Notes: generated by a model not told the origin, from the sequence alone. Shown: positions 1-9,375, counted from the stretch's first letter. The stretch: DNA of 44,613 nucleotides from Candidatus Sericytochromatia bacterium (GCA_026004035.1 BPII01000020.1:1-44613); one strand, 5' to 3'. Numbers and translations: made by a program.

Positions 1-1004
1 CGGTATAGAATTTTCCTCTATATATCTTCTTTCTTCAACTTCTTTATCGTAGCAACTATGTTTATTTCCTATTCCATAAATTTTTACCATCTAGTTCTTT
101 AACTTTTTCTACCCATCTTCCACACCTATCACATTTAAATTTACCTTCTCTTTTAAAAGATGAGATATTTTTTTTATTTCACTTAAAGACATATCGGAAA
201 TAGTTTTTTCTTTATTTTCTAATTTAATAGGTTCTGAAAGTAGTTTTTTCTCTATATTTTGGATCTAGTTTAACTATTTCATTTATTTTATTTTATATCT
301 AAATATTTTATTTTTTCTATATTTTTTTCTTTCAGTTATGCTTATAAACCTATCAACTAGTATAGGTGATAAATCTATTTCAGAATTTTTAATAAAGTCA
401 AAAAAAGTTTTAAAACCTTTTTCTAAATATAGTTTTTCTTCCTTTATTTTTTTTAATCTAATACCTATCTGCAAAAAAATTTATTGAGATATTATTTTTA
501 AACTCATTTAAATCTTTTAGTATTTTATCAATTTTTTTCTCTTCTAAATCATTTGTTAACATTATAAACTTCTTTAACATAAACTTCACACTGAGTATGT
601 AAAGTATAGCAATATTTATTTTGATTATTTTTAACTCTTTGTAAAAATCCTCTTTCAACATTTATTTCTAGGTACTTATCTAAATCTGATAAATTTAATA
701 TAGTTTTTAAATCATCAAAAGAGAAATATTCTTTTTTTTTCATATTTTTCTAAAAAATAACTTGCAACAATAACCTGTTCTTCTTTATTACTAGGATTTT
801 TTAACTTTAAAAAATCATTAAAATTTATATTCTTTTTAACTTCTATTTTTTTGACTTCTTGTTTTTAAATTATCTTTATTTGTTTGTTCAATTATTTCTA
901 GAATAATATTTTTCCACTCCTGCAATTGTTTTTCAACAAATTCTTGATTTCCTCTAAAACTTATTTCTATGTCAGCTTTTTTTTATCTTAAATTCATTTT
1001 CCAT
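1..1004 (-). pseudogene. Broken zinc-ribbon hypothetical gene, cut by the window start
   Basis: One gene can be followed on the minus strand from an ATG at 1004 to the window edge, but the frame breaks at least six times. Starting fragments read MENEFKIKK, then ADIEISFRGNQEFVEKQ, a helical middle part, then a region around 740-550 that looks like a winged-helix domain, and finally a C-terminal zinc-binding pattern near 60-150 with Cys-x2-Cys (CDRC) followed by His-x-Cys (KHSC). Most breaks are repaired by dropping one base from a run: about 978-985, 863, 731-739, 562, 473-479 and 255. Two breaks nearer the edge need a two-base change or one missing base. I do not recognise the family; a cytoplasmic nucleic-acid-binding role is only a guess from the zinc ribbon and winged-helix look. 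It is divergent from the ylqD-rimM cluster across a gap of about 170 bases. Confidence 0.5.
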
Positions 1005-1177
1005 TTAAAATCTTGTTCAAAAAGCAATCCTGACAAACAAAATATATAACATATTAAACAAAATTGTATTTAAAAATCAGAATTAATTTTTAAAAATAAT
1101 TCTAAAAATATTATTGATTGATAAATCTTTATGTTATTATTTATATGTTTTATTATAATTTTTATTGTGGAGTTTTT

Positions 1178-1602
1178 ATGCAATCAATAAGTTTTAAAAA
1201 GACAAGTTGCTATTAAAACAATAGTTACAGAAACATTTAAAAAAAATGCTAGTGCTGAAATACAAGAAAATCTTAAACAATTGGATTTAGCTTATGCAAC
1301 AATTAGAATTCCAAGGAAAAAAAGCTCTTTCTGAATTAGAAAAACAAAAACCTTCACCTGAACAAGTAGAAAACTTAAAAATGCAAATTGAGCAAGAAAG
1401 ACAAAGATTATTAGTAAATAAACAAGAACTTTTACAAAGGTTAAATATAATTTCTCAATTAGAAATGAATTCTGAATTTTTACAAGGAACATTAGATAAT
1501 TATGTAGAGATTAAAGTTGGAGATAATCTTTATGAAAAAATGTCTAATACAGAAGTAATACTAAAAGATGGTGTAGTTGTTGAAATTCGTGGAAAGTTTT
1601 AA
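1178..1602 (+). CDS. YlqD-family coiled-coil protein (two frameshifts)
   Basis: The protein starts at ATG 1178 (MQSISFK) and, once two one-base excesses are removed (A5 at 1196-1200 and TT at 1292-1293), reads through to the stop at 1602 as about 140 residues. It has a short N-terminal strand region (RQVAIKTIVTETFKK), a long Gln/Glu-rich coiled coil, and a C-terminal beta region with VGDNLYEKM and VILKDGVVVEIRG. This order and these motifs match the YlqD family as found in cyanobacteria, whose biochemical function is not known. It overlaps the rimM start by 14 bases, so the two are probably translated together. The unbroken piece from 1294 has an ATG in the correct frame but lacks the N-terminus. 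Family assignment is fairly sure; function is unknown. Confidence 0.7.
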
Positions 1603-2130
1603 TCAAGAAGAATATATAAACATAGGTAAAATAATCAAATCACACGGTATTAAGGGATATTGTAATATATATTTTTTTAACAGATTTTCCAGAAAGATTT
1701 TTCGATTTAAAAAAAGTTTTTTTAAGAAATGAAAATAATCTTATTGAGCTAACAATAGAAGATATTAGATTTACAACTAGTCATAATCTTTTAAAGTTCA
1801 AAGAAATAAACACTCCTGAAGATATAAATAAGTATAAAGGATATTTCATATCTATTCCAAAAGAGCAGAGATTTAAATTGCCTGAGAATAATTATTATAT
1901 AGACGATTTAATTAATTTAGATGTCTTTTCTGATAATAATGAATATATTGGAAAAATCATAAATATTTATTCTTCAGGACAAGATTTATTAGAAATAAAG
2001 AAAAAATAATAATAAAACTTACTTGATTCCATTTGTAAATGATATTGTACCTTTAGTTGATTTAGAAAATAAAAAAATTATAGTTAAGAAAATACCAGGT
2101 TTATTAGATTCTAATTACGAAAATGCTTAA
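1589..2130 (+). CDS. rimM: 16S rRNA processing protein RimM (two frameshifts)
   Basis: RimM helps mature the 30S ribosomal subunit by acting on the 16S 3' domain with ribosomal protein S19. The likely start is GTG 1589, giving VESFNQEEYINIGKIIKSHG, with the RimM N-terminal motif IGKIIKSHGIKGY. Later parts show FKEINTPEDINKYKGYFI (a typical domain end), a linker YIDDLINLDVF, and the C-terminal PRC barrel with IPFVNDIVPLVDLENKKI, ending LPGLLD-like (IPGLLD). Two breaks are each fixed by dropping one base: T7 at 1672-1678 and A6 at 2001-2006. Repaired length is about 180 residues, the normal size. All conserved blocks are intact, so sequence error seems more likely than decay. It overlaps the upstream YlqD-family gene. 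Confidence 0.82.
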
Positions 2131-2219
2131 AGTTTATATTAACAAAGTATTAATTTAAGAATTAAATTTTTAATTTTTTTGTAAAATTATAATGTGTATT
2201 ATTTTAAGGTAGCTAACTT

Positions 2220-2762
2220 ATGAGTTCAGAACATGTTTTTGGATTAGATGAAATAAGAGAAGAAAATAATAGAGTTCCTTTGTGGTTATTTCTATCTTGG
2301 GTTTTTCTTATAAGTTGGGGTATATATTATTTATTTGCATATTGGACTGACCCTCAAGATATTGAAAAAGAGAAAATAAGGACATCATCTATAACATATC
2401 AAAACCCTTATCCTGAATATTTTAAAAACAAGCAAAATTTAGCTATTATTTCAAAACCTGAAAGTAAGACAGATGATTCAAATTCTAAAATTTTATCTGA
2501 AGGTAAGCAAGTATATGAAGCTAACTGTGCTGGTTGTCATGGAATAGAAGGTAATGGAAAAAGGACCAGCTGCTGCTGCATTTAAATCCACCACCAAGAA
2601 ACTTTATAAAAGCCTGATTATAAATATGGTTCTGATGATGCTTCTTTAACCAAAACTATTGAAAATGGAGTCTCAGGAACAGCTATGCCACCTTGGAAAG
2701 GTGTATTATCTGATGATCAAATAAAGTCTGTTATAGCATATATAAGAACTTTTAAAAAATAG
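2220..2762 (+). CDS. Membrane-anchored monohaem cytochrome c, CcoP-like (three frameshifts)
   Basis: This is a membrane-anchored electron carrier. An N-terminal cytoplasmic segment is followed by one membrane helix (about residues 21-41, LWLFLSWVFLISWGIYYLF), a linker, and a class I cytochrome c domain with the haem motif CAGCH and a distal Met in GTAMPPW. The helix-then-cytochrome layout resembles subunit III (CcoP/FixP) of cbb3 oxidases, but only one haem motif is present where CcoP has two, so it could be a separate c-type cytochrome. Three one-base excesses break the frame: A5 at 2558-2562, A3 at 2584-2586 and A4 at 2608-2611; repaired, it runs to TAG 2760-2762 with about 180 residues. 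The stop shares a base with the next gene's GTG, suggesting coupled translation. No oxidase catalytic subunit is in the window. Confidence 0.72.
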
Positions 2763-3535
2763 TGAATAATTTGTTTTATGAAAATGACAAAAATGGGTTT
2801 ATAAAAAATATTTTTGAAGATGATATAAACAATCAAAAAAAACTATCTAGTTTTTTTAATTCAATAATTACAATATTTCAAAAATATATAGAAAAGGAAA
2901 ATTTAATAAGTATTTTTGCTAAATATAAAAAATATGATGACAATACTTTTAAAGTAAAAATATTAATTTTATTGAATAATCACTTTAATTTTGATAAAAA
3001 TTTGCAAAATGATTTTAATGATTTAAAAAATAAATTTAAAATAGTAAAAAAATGTAGTTTATTTTTTAATACTAGAAATGAAGTAAATAGTAATTTAAAA
3101 AATTTATTTGACTTAAAAATAAATTTTATTTGTATATATGGTAATGATATAAGAAAAGAAATACAAAATTTCAAACCAACAATAGATAATATAAACTTTA
3201 ATTTTCAAAAATTAATAGAAATATTTTTTAATTTTGAAAAAATAGATATGCAAGATAAGCTTTTAGCTAAAAGCACTATTAAAATAATCTTAGGTTGTTG
3301 TTATGAATTATGCATTGATAGAGAAAAAAAATATTCTAACAATTTAGAGTTTTTCTATAAAACTTTTTCTAAATACTATCCTGAAAAAGAAATATTTGCA
3401 AAAAAATTACTTGAATTATATAATAATAGCAATTATGATATTAAGTTTATAGAAAAAATACTAAGTACTTTCGGAAAATGGTTAATTCTTCAGTATGAAA
3501 AAATAATAATAGAAAAGAAATTATTAACTAATTAA
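2762..3535 (+). CDS. Unknown 257-aa protein, possibly nucleotidyltransferase-like
   Basis: I do not recognise this gene with confidence. It begins at GTG 2762, overlapping the cytochrome stop by one base, and ends directly before the moxR ATG. No signal peptide or membrane helix is seen. The middle (about residues 65-130) alternates beta and alpha segments (VKILILLNN, FDLKINFICIYG). The C-terminal half has a pattern reminiscent of the helical domain that follows many nucleotidyltransferase domains: a Lys-starting helix (AKSTIKIILGCCYELC), then a Y/S turn, then KYYPEKEIFAKKLLELY. The usual GSxxxG and DxD motifs of an active nucleotidyltransferase are not evident, so any activity is in doubt. 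The fold suggestion is inference. Confidence 0.5.
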   Translation: MNNLFYENDKNGFIKNIFEDDINNQKKLSSFFNSIITIFQKYIEKENLISIFAKYKKYDDNTFKVKILILLNNHFNFDKNLQNDFNDLKNKFKIVKKCSLFFNTRNEVNSNLKNLFDLKINFICIYGNDIRKEIQNFKPTIDNINFNFQKLIEIFFNFEKIDMQDKLLAKSTIKIILGCCYELCIDREKKYSNNLEFFYKTFSKYYPEKEIFAKKLLELYNNSNYDIKFIEKILSTFGKWLILQYEKIIIEKKLLTN

Positions 3536-4513
3536 ATGTCAGAAATAAAAGAAAAAATATCTATTTTAAGTTTGAAATTTAATAAATTAAAAGATGAACT
3601 AAATAATATAATTATAGGTCAGCATGAATTAATAGAAAGTTTAATTATATGTTTAATTGCTAATGGTAATATATTAATAGAAGGTGTACCTGGACTTGCA
3701 AAAACTTTATCTATAAAAACATTAGCAAAATTTATTAATACAGATTTTAAAAGAATACAATTTACACCTGATTTACTACCTAGTGATTTAATAGGAAGTG
3801 AAATATTTGATCCAAAAACATCTGAATTTAAAATTAAAAAGGGACCAATTTTTACAAATATACTATTAGCTGATGAAATTAATAGAGCACCTGCAAAAGT
3901 TCAAACTGCTTTACTTGAAGCTATGCAAGAAAGACAAATAACCATATCAGGTGTAACTTTTAATTTACCAGAATTATTTTTGGTAATGGCTACACAAAAT
4001 CCTATTGAGCATGAAGGAACTTATAATTTACCTGAAGCACAATTAGATAGATTTATGTTAAAGATAAATATTAGTTATCCAAATAAAGAAAATGAAATAA
4101 AAATATTAAATTTGTCTGAAAATAATTTTTCATTCAATATAGATAGAAATATTATTAATGAAAATAATATTTTTGAAGCTAGAGAAATCATAAAAAATAT
4201 ATATGCTGATGATAGGATAAAAAAATATATAATTGACTTAGTTTTTGCTACAAGAAATCCAAGTGAATATAATTTAAAAATATCTAAATATATTGAGTAC
4301 GGAGTATCACCTAGAGCAAGTATATATCTTTTATTATGTTCAAAAGTTTTTGCTTTTCTAAATAAAAGAGATTTTGTAATACCAGAAGATATAAAAAAAG
4401 TTTTTAATAGAGTTTTTAATCATAGGATAATTTTGTCTTATCAAGCTCTTTCTGATTCTGTGAAAATACAAGATATAATTAAAGAAATCTTAAATAAAGT
4501 TCAAATATATTAA
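3536..4513 (+). CDS. MoxR-family AAA+ ATPase
   Basis: MoxR ATPases act as chaperone-like factors that help assemble or activate protein complexes, usually with a partner DUF58/VWA protein. The 325-residue protein has Walker A GVPGLAKT (residues 50-57), the family block PDLLPSDLIG, Walker B LLADEINR (110-117), LLEAMQERQ, and sensor 1 ATQNP (152-156), followed by the helical lid with GVSPRAS. Length and all motifs are normal, so it should be an active ATPase. The start follows the previous stop with no gap. No DUF58 or VWA gene follows; the next 450 bases are non-coding. The client is therefore unknown; the upstream unknown protein and cytochrome are the only linked candidates. Confidence 0.9.
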   Translation: MSEIKEKISILSLKFNKLKDELNNIIIGQHELIESLIICLIANGNILIEGVPGLAKTLSIKTLAKFINTDFKRIQFTPDLLPSDLIGSEIFDPKTSEFKIKKGPIFTNILLADEINRAPAKVQTALLEAMQERQITISGVTFNLPELFLVMATQNPIEHEGTYNLPEAQLDRFMLKINISYPNKENEIKILNLSENNFSFNIDRNIINENNIFEAREIIKNIYADDRIKKYIIDLVFATRNPSEYNLKISKYIEYGVSPRASIYLLLCSKVFAFLNKRDFVIPEDIKKVFNRVFNHRIILSYQALSDSVKIQDIIKEILNKVQIY

Positions 4514-4965
4514 GATTTAATAATAGACTTATTGCACTAAATATATTTGTTATTCTTTAAATAACCTGACCCATTTTTAAAAATAGAATTTATATTATGG
4601 ATACTATATCTATATGTTTGATTTTTAATTTTTTATGGTGTAATACCAATTTTCATAATAAATGGTCATAATTAATAGTTAAAAATAAAGTATAAAAAAC
4701 TAAAAAAATATAGGTTTTTAATAAATCACTTGACATATAAGAATTTTAGTATAATTAAACAAAATTGTGACTATAAAAAACATTGATTTTTAATGCACTA
4801 TCATTTAATAAATTGGTATAAGAAGTTTATTTTTAATTTAAGTATAATATGTATTTTATTTTAAATTTATAGCAAATCTAATATCAAAATTGCATTTTCA
4901 TGTATTTTAAATTAAAATGTATACTAGTAAATTTATTATCTTTAGATATTTATAAGGATATTATA
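4514..4965. other. Non-coding gap with a promoter-like TTGACA/TATAAT pair
   Basis: This 450-base gap lies between moxR and the cystathionine beta-synthase gene. I see no credible open reading frame and no riboswitch fold that I can name. A consensus -35 hexamer TTGACA (4730-4735) is followed by TATAAT (4750-4755), but the spacer is only 14 bases, shorter than usual. A second -10-like TATAAT occurs near 4844. If these are used they would drive the transsulfuration pair. Confidence 0.35.
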
Positions 4966-6315
4966 ATGAAGTATGCAAATAATATATTAGAACTAATAGG
5001 AAATACTCCTTTAGTTAAATTAAATAGTGTTACAAAAGAGTTAAAACCTTTAATTTTAGCTAAATTAGAATATCTAAATCCTGGTGGAAGTGTAAAAGAT
5101 AGAATAGGAATAAAAATGATTGAAAAAGCTGAAAAAGAAGGACTTCTAAAACAAGGGGGTAATATTGTAGAACCAACATCAGGCAATACAGGTGTCGGGT
5201 TAGCTATGGTTGCTGCTATAAAAGGTTATAAATGCACTTTTGTTATGCCTGATAAAATGAGTGATGAAAAAAGAAGTTTGTTAAGAGCTTATGGTGCTGA
5301 TGTTATTATAACTCCTACAAATGTAGAACCAGATTCACCACATAGTTATTATAGTGTTTCTGATAGACTTGCAAAAGAACTACCTAATGGTTATAAACCA
5401 AATCAATATGCTAATATGGCTAATCCTCAAGCTCACTATGAAACTACAGGTCCAGAAATATGGGAACAGACAGACGGAAAAATTGATTATTTTTTTGCGG
5501 GAATGGGAACAGGTGGAACTATATCAGGAGTAGCAAAATACTTAAAAGAAAAAAATCCTAATGTAAAAATAATAGGTGTAGATCCAGAAGGATCTTTGTA
5601 TAGTGGTAATATAGTAAAACCATACAAAATTGAAGGTATAGGAGAAGATTTTATACCCGAAACTATAGACTTAAAAATAATAGATGATATAGTTACTGTT
5701 AATGATAAAGAATCTTTTATAATGACAAGAAGATTAGCAAGAGAAGAAGGTATATTAGTTGGTGGTTCCTGTGGCGCTGCTGTTGCTGGTGTTGTAAAAT
5801 ATGTAAAAAAACATAATATACCAGAAAATAAGATAATAGTAGTTTTATTACCTGATTCAGGAAGAAGCTATCTAAGTAAAATATTTAATGATGATTGGAT
5901 GAAAGAAAATGGATTTATAGATAAAGAAAGTAATTATAAGGTTATAGACATCATAAATAAAAAATCAAAATTAAACCAATTAATATTAATAAATAAAAAT
6001 GAAAAAATATCTAAAGCCTTAGAATTAATGAAAAAATATGATATTTCTCAGTTGCCTGTTATAGAAGAAAATAAATCTATTGGAACTATAAAAGAAAATG
6101 AAACTTTAAATAAAATTCTTGAAGATTTGAATTTAATTAATGAAGATGTCAGCAAATTAATGAGTGAAACTTTACCAGAAGTAGAAAGTTTAGATGAAGT
6201 TTCAAATTTAATTAATAAATTTAATAAAAATAATCCAGCTATACTAGTGAAAGAAAATGATAAATACATTGGTATAATTACAAAGATGGACTTAATATCT
6301 TTTTTAGGAGGGTAA
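4966..6315 (+). CDS. cbs: Cystathionine beta-synthase with C-terminal CBS domains
   Basis: This PLP enzyme condenses serine (or an activated serine) with homocysteine to cystathionine, the first step of reverse transsulfuration. The start is ATG 4966 (MKYANNILELIGNTPLVKL) with AAGGAT six bases upstream; in-frame ATG codons further up lack such a site. The PLP lysine is in NPGGSVKDR (K44 from this start), the phosphate-binding loop is EPTSGNTG and a later GGSCGA marks the fold-type II core. Residues from about 330 on form a pair of CBS domains (ISKALELMKKYDISQLPVIE and a second copy ending GIITKMDLI), a possible nucleotide sensor. At 449 residues it is full length. It could also work as an O-acetylserine-dependent enzyme. 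Three bases separate it from the next gene. Confidence 0.9.
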   Translation: MKYANNILELIGNTPLVKLNSVTKELKPLILAKLEYLNPGGSVKDRIGIKMIEKAEKEGLLKQGGNIVEPTSGNTGVGLAMVAAIKGYKCTFVMPDKMSDEKRSLLRAYGADVIITPTNVEPDSPHSYYSVSDRLAKELPNGYKPNQYANMANPQAHYETTGPEIWEQTDGKIDYFFAGMGTGGTISGVAKYLKEKNPNVKIIGVDPEGSLYSGNIVKPYKIEGIGEDFIPETIDLKIIDDIVTVNDKESFIMTRRLAREEGILVGGSCGAAVAGVVKYVKKHNIPENKIIVVLLPDSGRSYLSKIFNDDWMKENGFIDKESNYKVIDIINKKSKLNQLILINKNEKISKALELMKKYDISQLPVIEENKSIGTIKENETLNKILEDLNLINEDVSKLMSETLPEVESLDEVSNLINKFNKNNPAILVKENDKYIGIITKMDLISFLGG

Positions 6316-6318
6316 TTA

Positions 6319-7467
6319 ATGGAATTTTCTACAAAAGCTATACATGTAGGTCAAGAAGCTGATATAGCAACGGGTGCTACAATTGTACCAATATATCAAA
6401 CATCCACATATACTCAAGATGGTATAGGAAAACACAAAGGTTATGAATATTCAAGAACAGGAAATCCTACAAGAACAGCATTAGAAAAATGTCTTGCATC
6501 TCTTGAAGAAGGAAAATATGCTTTAGCTTTCTCTTCTGGTTGTGCTGCTACAATGAATGTAATGTCATTACTAAAATCCGGTGATCATGTTATAGCTTCA
6601 GACGATTTATACGGTGGTACTTATAGATTGTTTCAAAAAGTCTTAACTAAATTTGGAATAAAATTTACTTTTCTTGACATGACAAATACAGAAAATTTAC
6701 TAAAAAATATTTTACCTGAAACAAAAATGGTATGGATAGAAACACCAACAAATCCTTTATTGAAATTATGTGATATAAAAGCAATATCAGAAATATGTAA
6801 AAATAAAAATCTAATCTTAGCTGTAGATAATACCTTTATGAGTCCATACTTTCAAAAACCTTTAAATTTAGGTGCTGATATTGTAGTTCATAGCACTACA
6901 AAATATATTGGTGGTCATAGTGATGTAGTCGGCGGTGCTATCATAACCTCTAATGAAGATATTTATAAAGAAATAAAATTTTATCAAAATTCAATAGGAG
7001 CAGTTCCAGGACCTTTTGATTGTTGGCTAACTTTGAGAGGAATAAAAACATTAGCATTAAGAATGAAAGAACATAATAAAAATGCTATGTCAATAGCTAA
7101 ATTCTTATCTAATCATGAAAAAATACTAAAAGTTAATTATCCAGGATTAGAAAGTCATCCTCAGCATCAATTAGCTAAAAAACAAATGACAGGTTTTGGT
7201 GGTATGATTTCATTTGAAGTAAAAGGTGGAATAGAAGCAGGTATTAAAGTAGCTACAAGCACAAAATTATTTTCTCTTGCTGAAAGTTTAGGAGGAGTAG
7301 AGTCATTAATTGGACATCCAGCAACAATGACTCATGCAGCAATACCTAAAGAAGAAAGAGAAAAAATAGGTCTTACTGATGGCTTGATAAGAATATCAGT
7401 AGGAATAGAAGATGAAAAAGACTTAATAGAGGATTTAAGTTTAGCTCTTGATAAAGTTAATATTTAA
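6319..7467 (+). CDS. Cystathionine gamma-lyase / gamma-synthase (Cys/Met PLP family)
   Basis: This 382-residue enzyme belongs to the Cys/Met metabolism PLP-dependent family. Markers are the N-terminal TKAIHVGQE, YEYSRTGNPTR, and the PLP lysine in HSTTKYIGGHSDV (K195), with the C-terminal GLIRISVGIED. Lyase (cystathionine to cysteine) and gamma-synthase (activated homoserine plus cysteine to cystathionine) cannot be separated by sequence alone. Being downstream of a cystathionine beta-synthase by only three bases, the lyase role, completing homocysteine-to-cysteine conversion, is favoured. The ribosome-binding site is a strong GGAGG at 6308-6312, inside the end of the preceding gene. Its stop codon abuts the small element at 7468. 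Confidence 0.9.
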   Translation: MEFSTKAIHVGQEADIATGATIVPIYQTSTYTQDGIGKHKGYEYSRTGNPTRTALEKCLASLEEGKYALAFSSGCAATMNVMSLLKSGDHVIASDDLYGGTYRLFQKVLTKFGIKFTFLDMTNTENLLKNILPETKMVWIETPTNPLLKLCDIKAISEICKNKNLILAVDNTFMSPYFQKPLNLGADIVVHSTTKYIGGHSDVVGGAIITSNEDIYKEIKFYQNSIGAVPGPFDCWLTLRGIKTLALRMKEHNKNAMSIAKFLSNHEKILKVNYPGLESHPQHQLAKKQMTGFGGMISFEVKGGIEAGIKVATSTKLFSLAESLGGVESLIGHPATMTHAAIPKEEREKIGLTDGLIRISVGIEDEKDLIEDLSLALDKVNI

Positions 7468-7708
7468 GGTACTGTGCTAATATTATTTTTTGATAAGCTA
7501 AAAACCCTTTAATAGTAGGTATTTTAAAGATTTATATTATACTAAACTAAAATTTGTTTGCACATTTTTAATTTATATAAAGATATACTATTCAATATTT
7601 CAGTTTTTGAAAAAATGCAAACTTCAGAAGTTTAAGTATAAAAATACTTTAAATTTAGTATTTATCAGCGTTTAAATGTAATTCTTTCTATAACATAATT
7701 CCAGTGCC
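7468..7708. mobile_element. Putative MITE-like element with IS1-type ends
   Basis: This 241-base non-coding stretch begins with GGTACTG (7468-7474) and ends with CAGTGCC (7702-7708), giving short imperfect inverted ends of the form GGyACTG. Read inward from the right end, the first 25 or so bases (GGCACTGGAATT..GTTATAGA) closely match the end of the IS1-like transposase remnant at 42822 (GGTACTGGAATT..GTTATAGA). No transposase sequence can be read inside, and I see no clear target duplication. The simplest reading is a miniature element mobilised by, or derived from, that IS family. Internal dyads are listed separately. Confidence 0.45.
7619..7649. repeat. Two adjacent perfect palindromes
   Basis: AAACTTC and GAAGTTT flank a single A at 7619-7633, and AAGTAT and ATACTT flank AAAA at 7634-7649. 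They sit back to back inside the putative small element between the transsulfuration genes and rseP. They could fold as two short hairpins in RNA, or be operator-like sites; no U-tract makes either a clear terminator. Confidence 0.4.
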
Positions 7709-7791
7709 GAAAACCACTACTATATATTTTTTTCAAACTTTTTTAATAAAAAATTATTACTTTAAAATCTTTTTAAGTTAATGATTTAGTA

Positions 7792-7797
7792 TATAAT
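7792..7797 (+). promoter_or_regulatory. Possible -10 element before rseP
   Basis: TATAAT lies 30 bases upstream of the rseP start codon, with no good -35 hexamer at the usual distance. It is the only promoter-like signal seen close to the gene and is a weak call in such AT-rich DNA. Confidence 0.25.
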
Positions 7798-7827
7798 TTT
7801 TATATATTTAATTTAGAGGATTTTAAT

Positions 7828-9372
7828 TTGCAAATACTAAGTGTAATAATAATTATAGGAATATTAATATTTGTTCATGAACTAGGACATTTTTTAGCTG
7901 CTAAATTTTTAAAGATACCTGTAAAAATATTTTCTATAGGTTTTCCATTAGGAAATTTACCACCATTACTAAAGTTCAATTGGAAAGAAACAGAGTGTCA
8001 ATTAAATTTAGTTCCTTTAGGTGGATTTTGTGCCTTTTTAGATGATGAAAAAGAAATTGAAAAAGAACCAAACGACCAAAGATTTCTTAGGAATAGAAAA
8101 ATATGGGAACGATTTATAGTAATATCAGGTGGTGTTACAGGTAATTTAATATTTGCTATTTTTGTATCTATTTTTATGTTTTTTTATTTGGGAATACCTG
8201 AAGGTAGAGAATTTCAAGATGGTGTAACTATAGTAAATGTAACTAAATCATCTCCTGCTGGTCAAGCTGGACTAAAAAACTTTGATAATATTATTGAAGT
8301 TAATAAAATACCTATAAAGTTTAACTATGATATGAAAGAATTATTTTCTAACATATTGAAAGATAATAAAGAGATAGAATTTTCTTATTTATTTAATGGA
8401 AAACAAGAAAAATCAAAAATTAAAACTAATGAGATAAATTTTAATTATGAGAATTTCTATGGTATTTTAATAACTAAAGTATTACCGAATTCTCAAGCTG
8501 AAAAATTCGGTTTATTAGAGAATGATATTATAGTAGAAATAAATAAAAACAATTTTTCATCTACAAAAAATCCTGAATTTTATATGAAAGAATTACTTAA
8601 ATCTTCAGCAGAAAAAGAAGTAAGTATTAAATTATTACGTAATAATGAGTATAAAGAATTAAAAGCTATTCCTGATAAAGAAGGAAAGTTAGGCATAGGA
8701 ATAGAGTTTTTAAAGGGGTTAATAGTTCGAAATAGTAAAAATAATAATATTCAAAGTGGTTCGTTAATAATGGAAGTAAATAATTATCCTCTTTATGAAA
8801 ATTCTTCTTTAATGAAATATTTAATTTCAAAAAACAAAAATTCTCAAGTAGATTTAACTGTTCTTAGAAAAGATGAAAAAATAAATTTAAAAGCTAAAGT
8901 TTCTGAAGATGGAACAATTGGTGTTCAAATTCAATCTTATGCAAAAGAAATCAGAAGACCTATAAAATCAGTTATAGAGCCTTTTATTGAAACTACTAAA
9001 TATATAACAGGTGTAACTATTTTATTAATAGATGCATTAGGAAAAATGTTTACAGGTAATCTTTCATTAAAAGAAATAGGTGGTCCTATAATGGTAGTAG
9101 CTATGGGATCAGAAATAGCTCAAAATGATTTTACAAAGCTTTTTCAATTTACAATATTGATAAGCATAGAATTAGTTATTTTAAATATATTACCTTTGCC
9201 AGCTGTTGATGGTGGTCATTTATTTTTATTAATTTTAGAAAAAATTAGAGGTAAAAAATTATCAAGAGAATTTGAAGAAAAAATACATTATGCAGGTTTA
9301 ATGGTACTACTAGGATTAGGTGTATTTTTAATATTTAAAGATATATTGACTTTGTCTAATATAATAGGTTAA
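7828..9372 (+). CDS. rseP: Site-2 intramembrane metalloprotease RseP/MmpL-type with PDZ domains
   Basis: RseP-type proteases cut transmembrane segments of anti-sigma factors and clear signal-peptide remnants in the membrane. The zinc motif is HELGH at residues 17-21 inside the first membrane helix. Other helices lie near residues 105-125, 410-430 and 490-510, and the second active-site motif appears as LPAVDGGHL near residue 463, the position of the NxxPxPxLDG motif. Between them are two or three PDZ-like repeats (around 135-195, 205-280 and 285-350), each with a GLI-type start and a DNIIEVN or NDIIVEIN strand. The start is TTG 7828, chosen because TAGAGGA lies at a good distance upstream. 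At 514 residues it is longer than the two-PDZ E. coli enzyme, consistent with an extra repeat. It leads a run of four tightly spaced genes. Confidence 0.92.
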   Translation: MQILSVIIIIGILIFVHELGHFLAAKFLKIPVKIFSIGFPLGNLPPLLKFNWKETECQLNLVPLGGFCAFLDDEKEIEKEPNDQRFLRNRKIWERFIVISGGVTGNLIFAIFVSIFMFFYLGIPEGREFQDGVTIVNVTKSSPAGQAGLKNFDNIIEVNKIPIKFNYDMKELFSNILKDNKEIEFSYLFNGKQEKSKIKTNEINFNYENFYGILITKVLPNSQAEKFGLLENDIIVEINKNNFSSTKNPEFYMKELLKSSAEKEVSIKLLRNNEYKELKAIPDKEGKLGIGIEFLKGLIVRNSKNNNIQSGSLIMEVNNYPLYENSSLMKYLISKNKNSQVDLTVLRKDEKINLKAKVSEDGTIGVQIQSYAKEIRRPIKSVIEPFIETTKYITGVTILLIDALGKMFTGNLSLKEIGGPIMVVAMGSEIAQNDFTKLFQFTILISIELVILNILPLPAVDGGHLFLLILEKIRGKKLSREFEEKIHYAGLMVLLGLGVFLIFKDILTLSNIIG

Positions 9373-9375
9373 TTT

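Noticed and set aside
2220..2762. Full cbb3 oxidase locus
   Set aside because: Only a one-haem cytochrome is present; no catalytic oxidase subunit is seen nearby.
4514..4965. SAM or T-box riboswitch ahead of the transsulfuration genes
   Set aside because: I could not find the conserved core or a terminator stem of either class.
4950..5186. Minus-strand open frame in the cystathionine beta-synthase gene
   Set aside because: It is antisense to the PLP-binding region.
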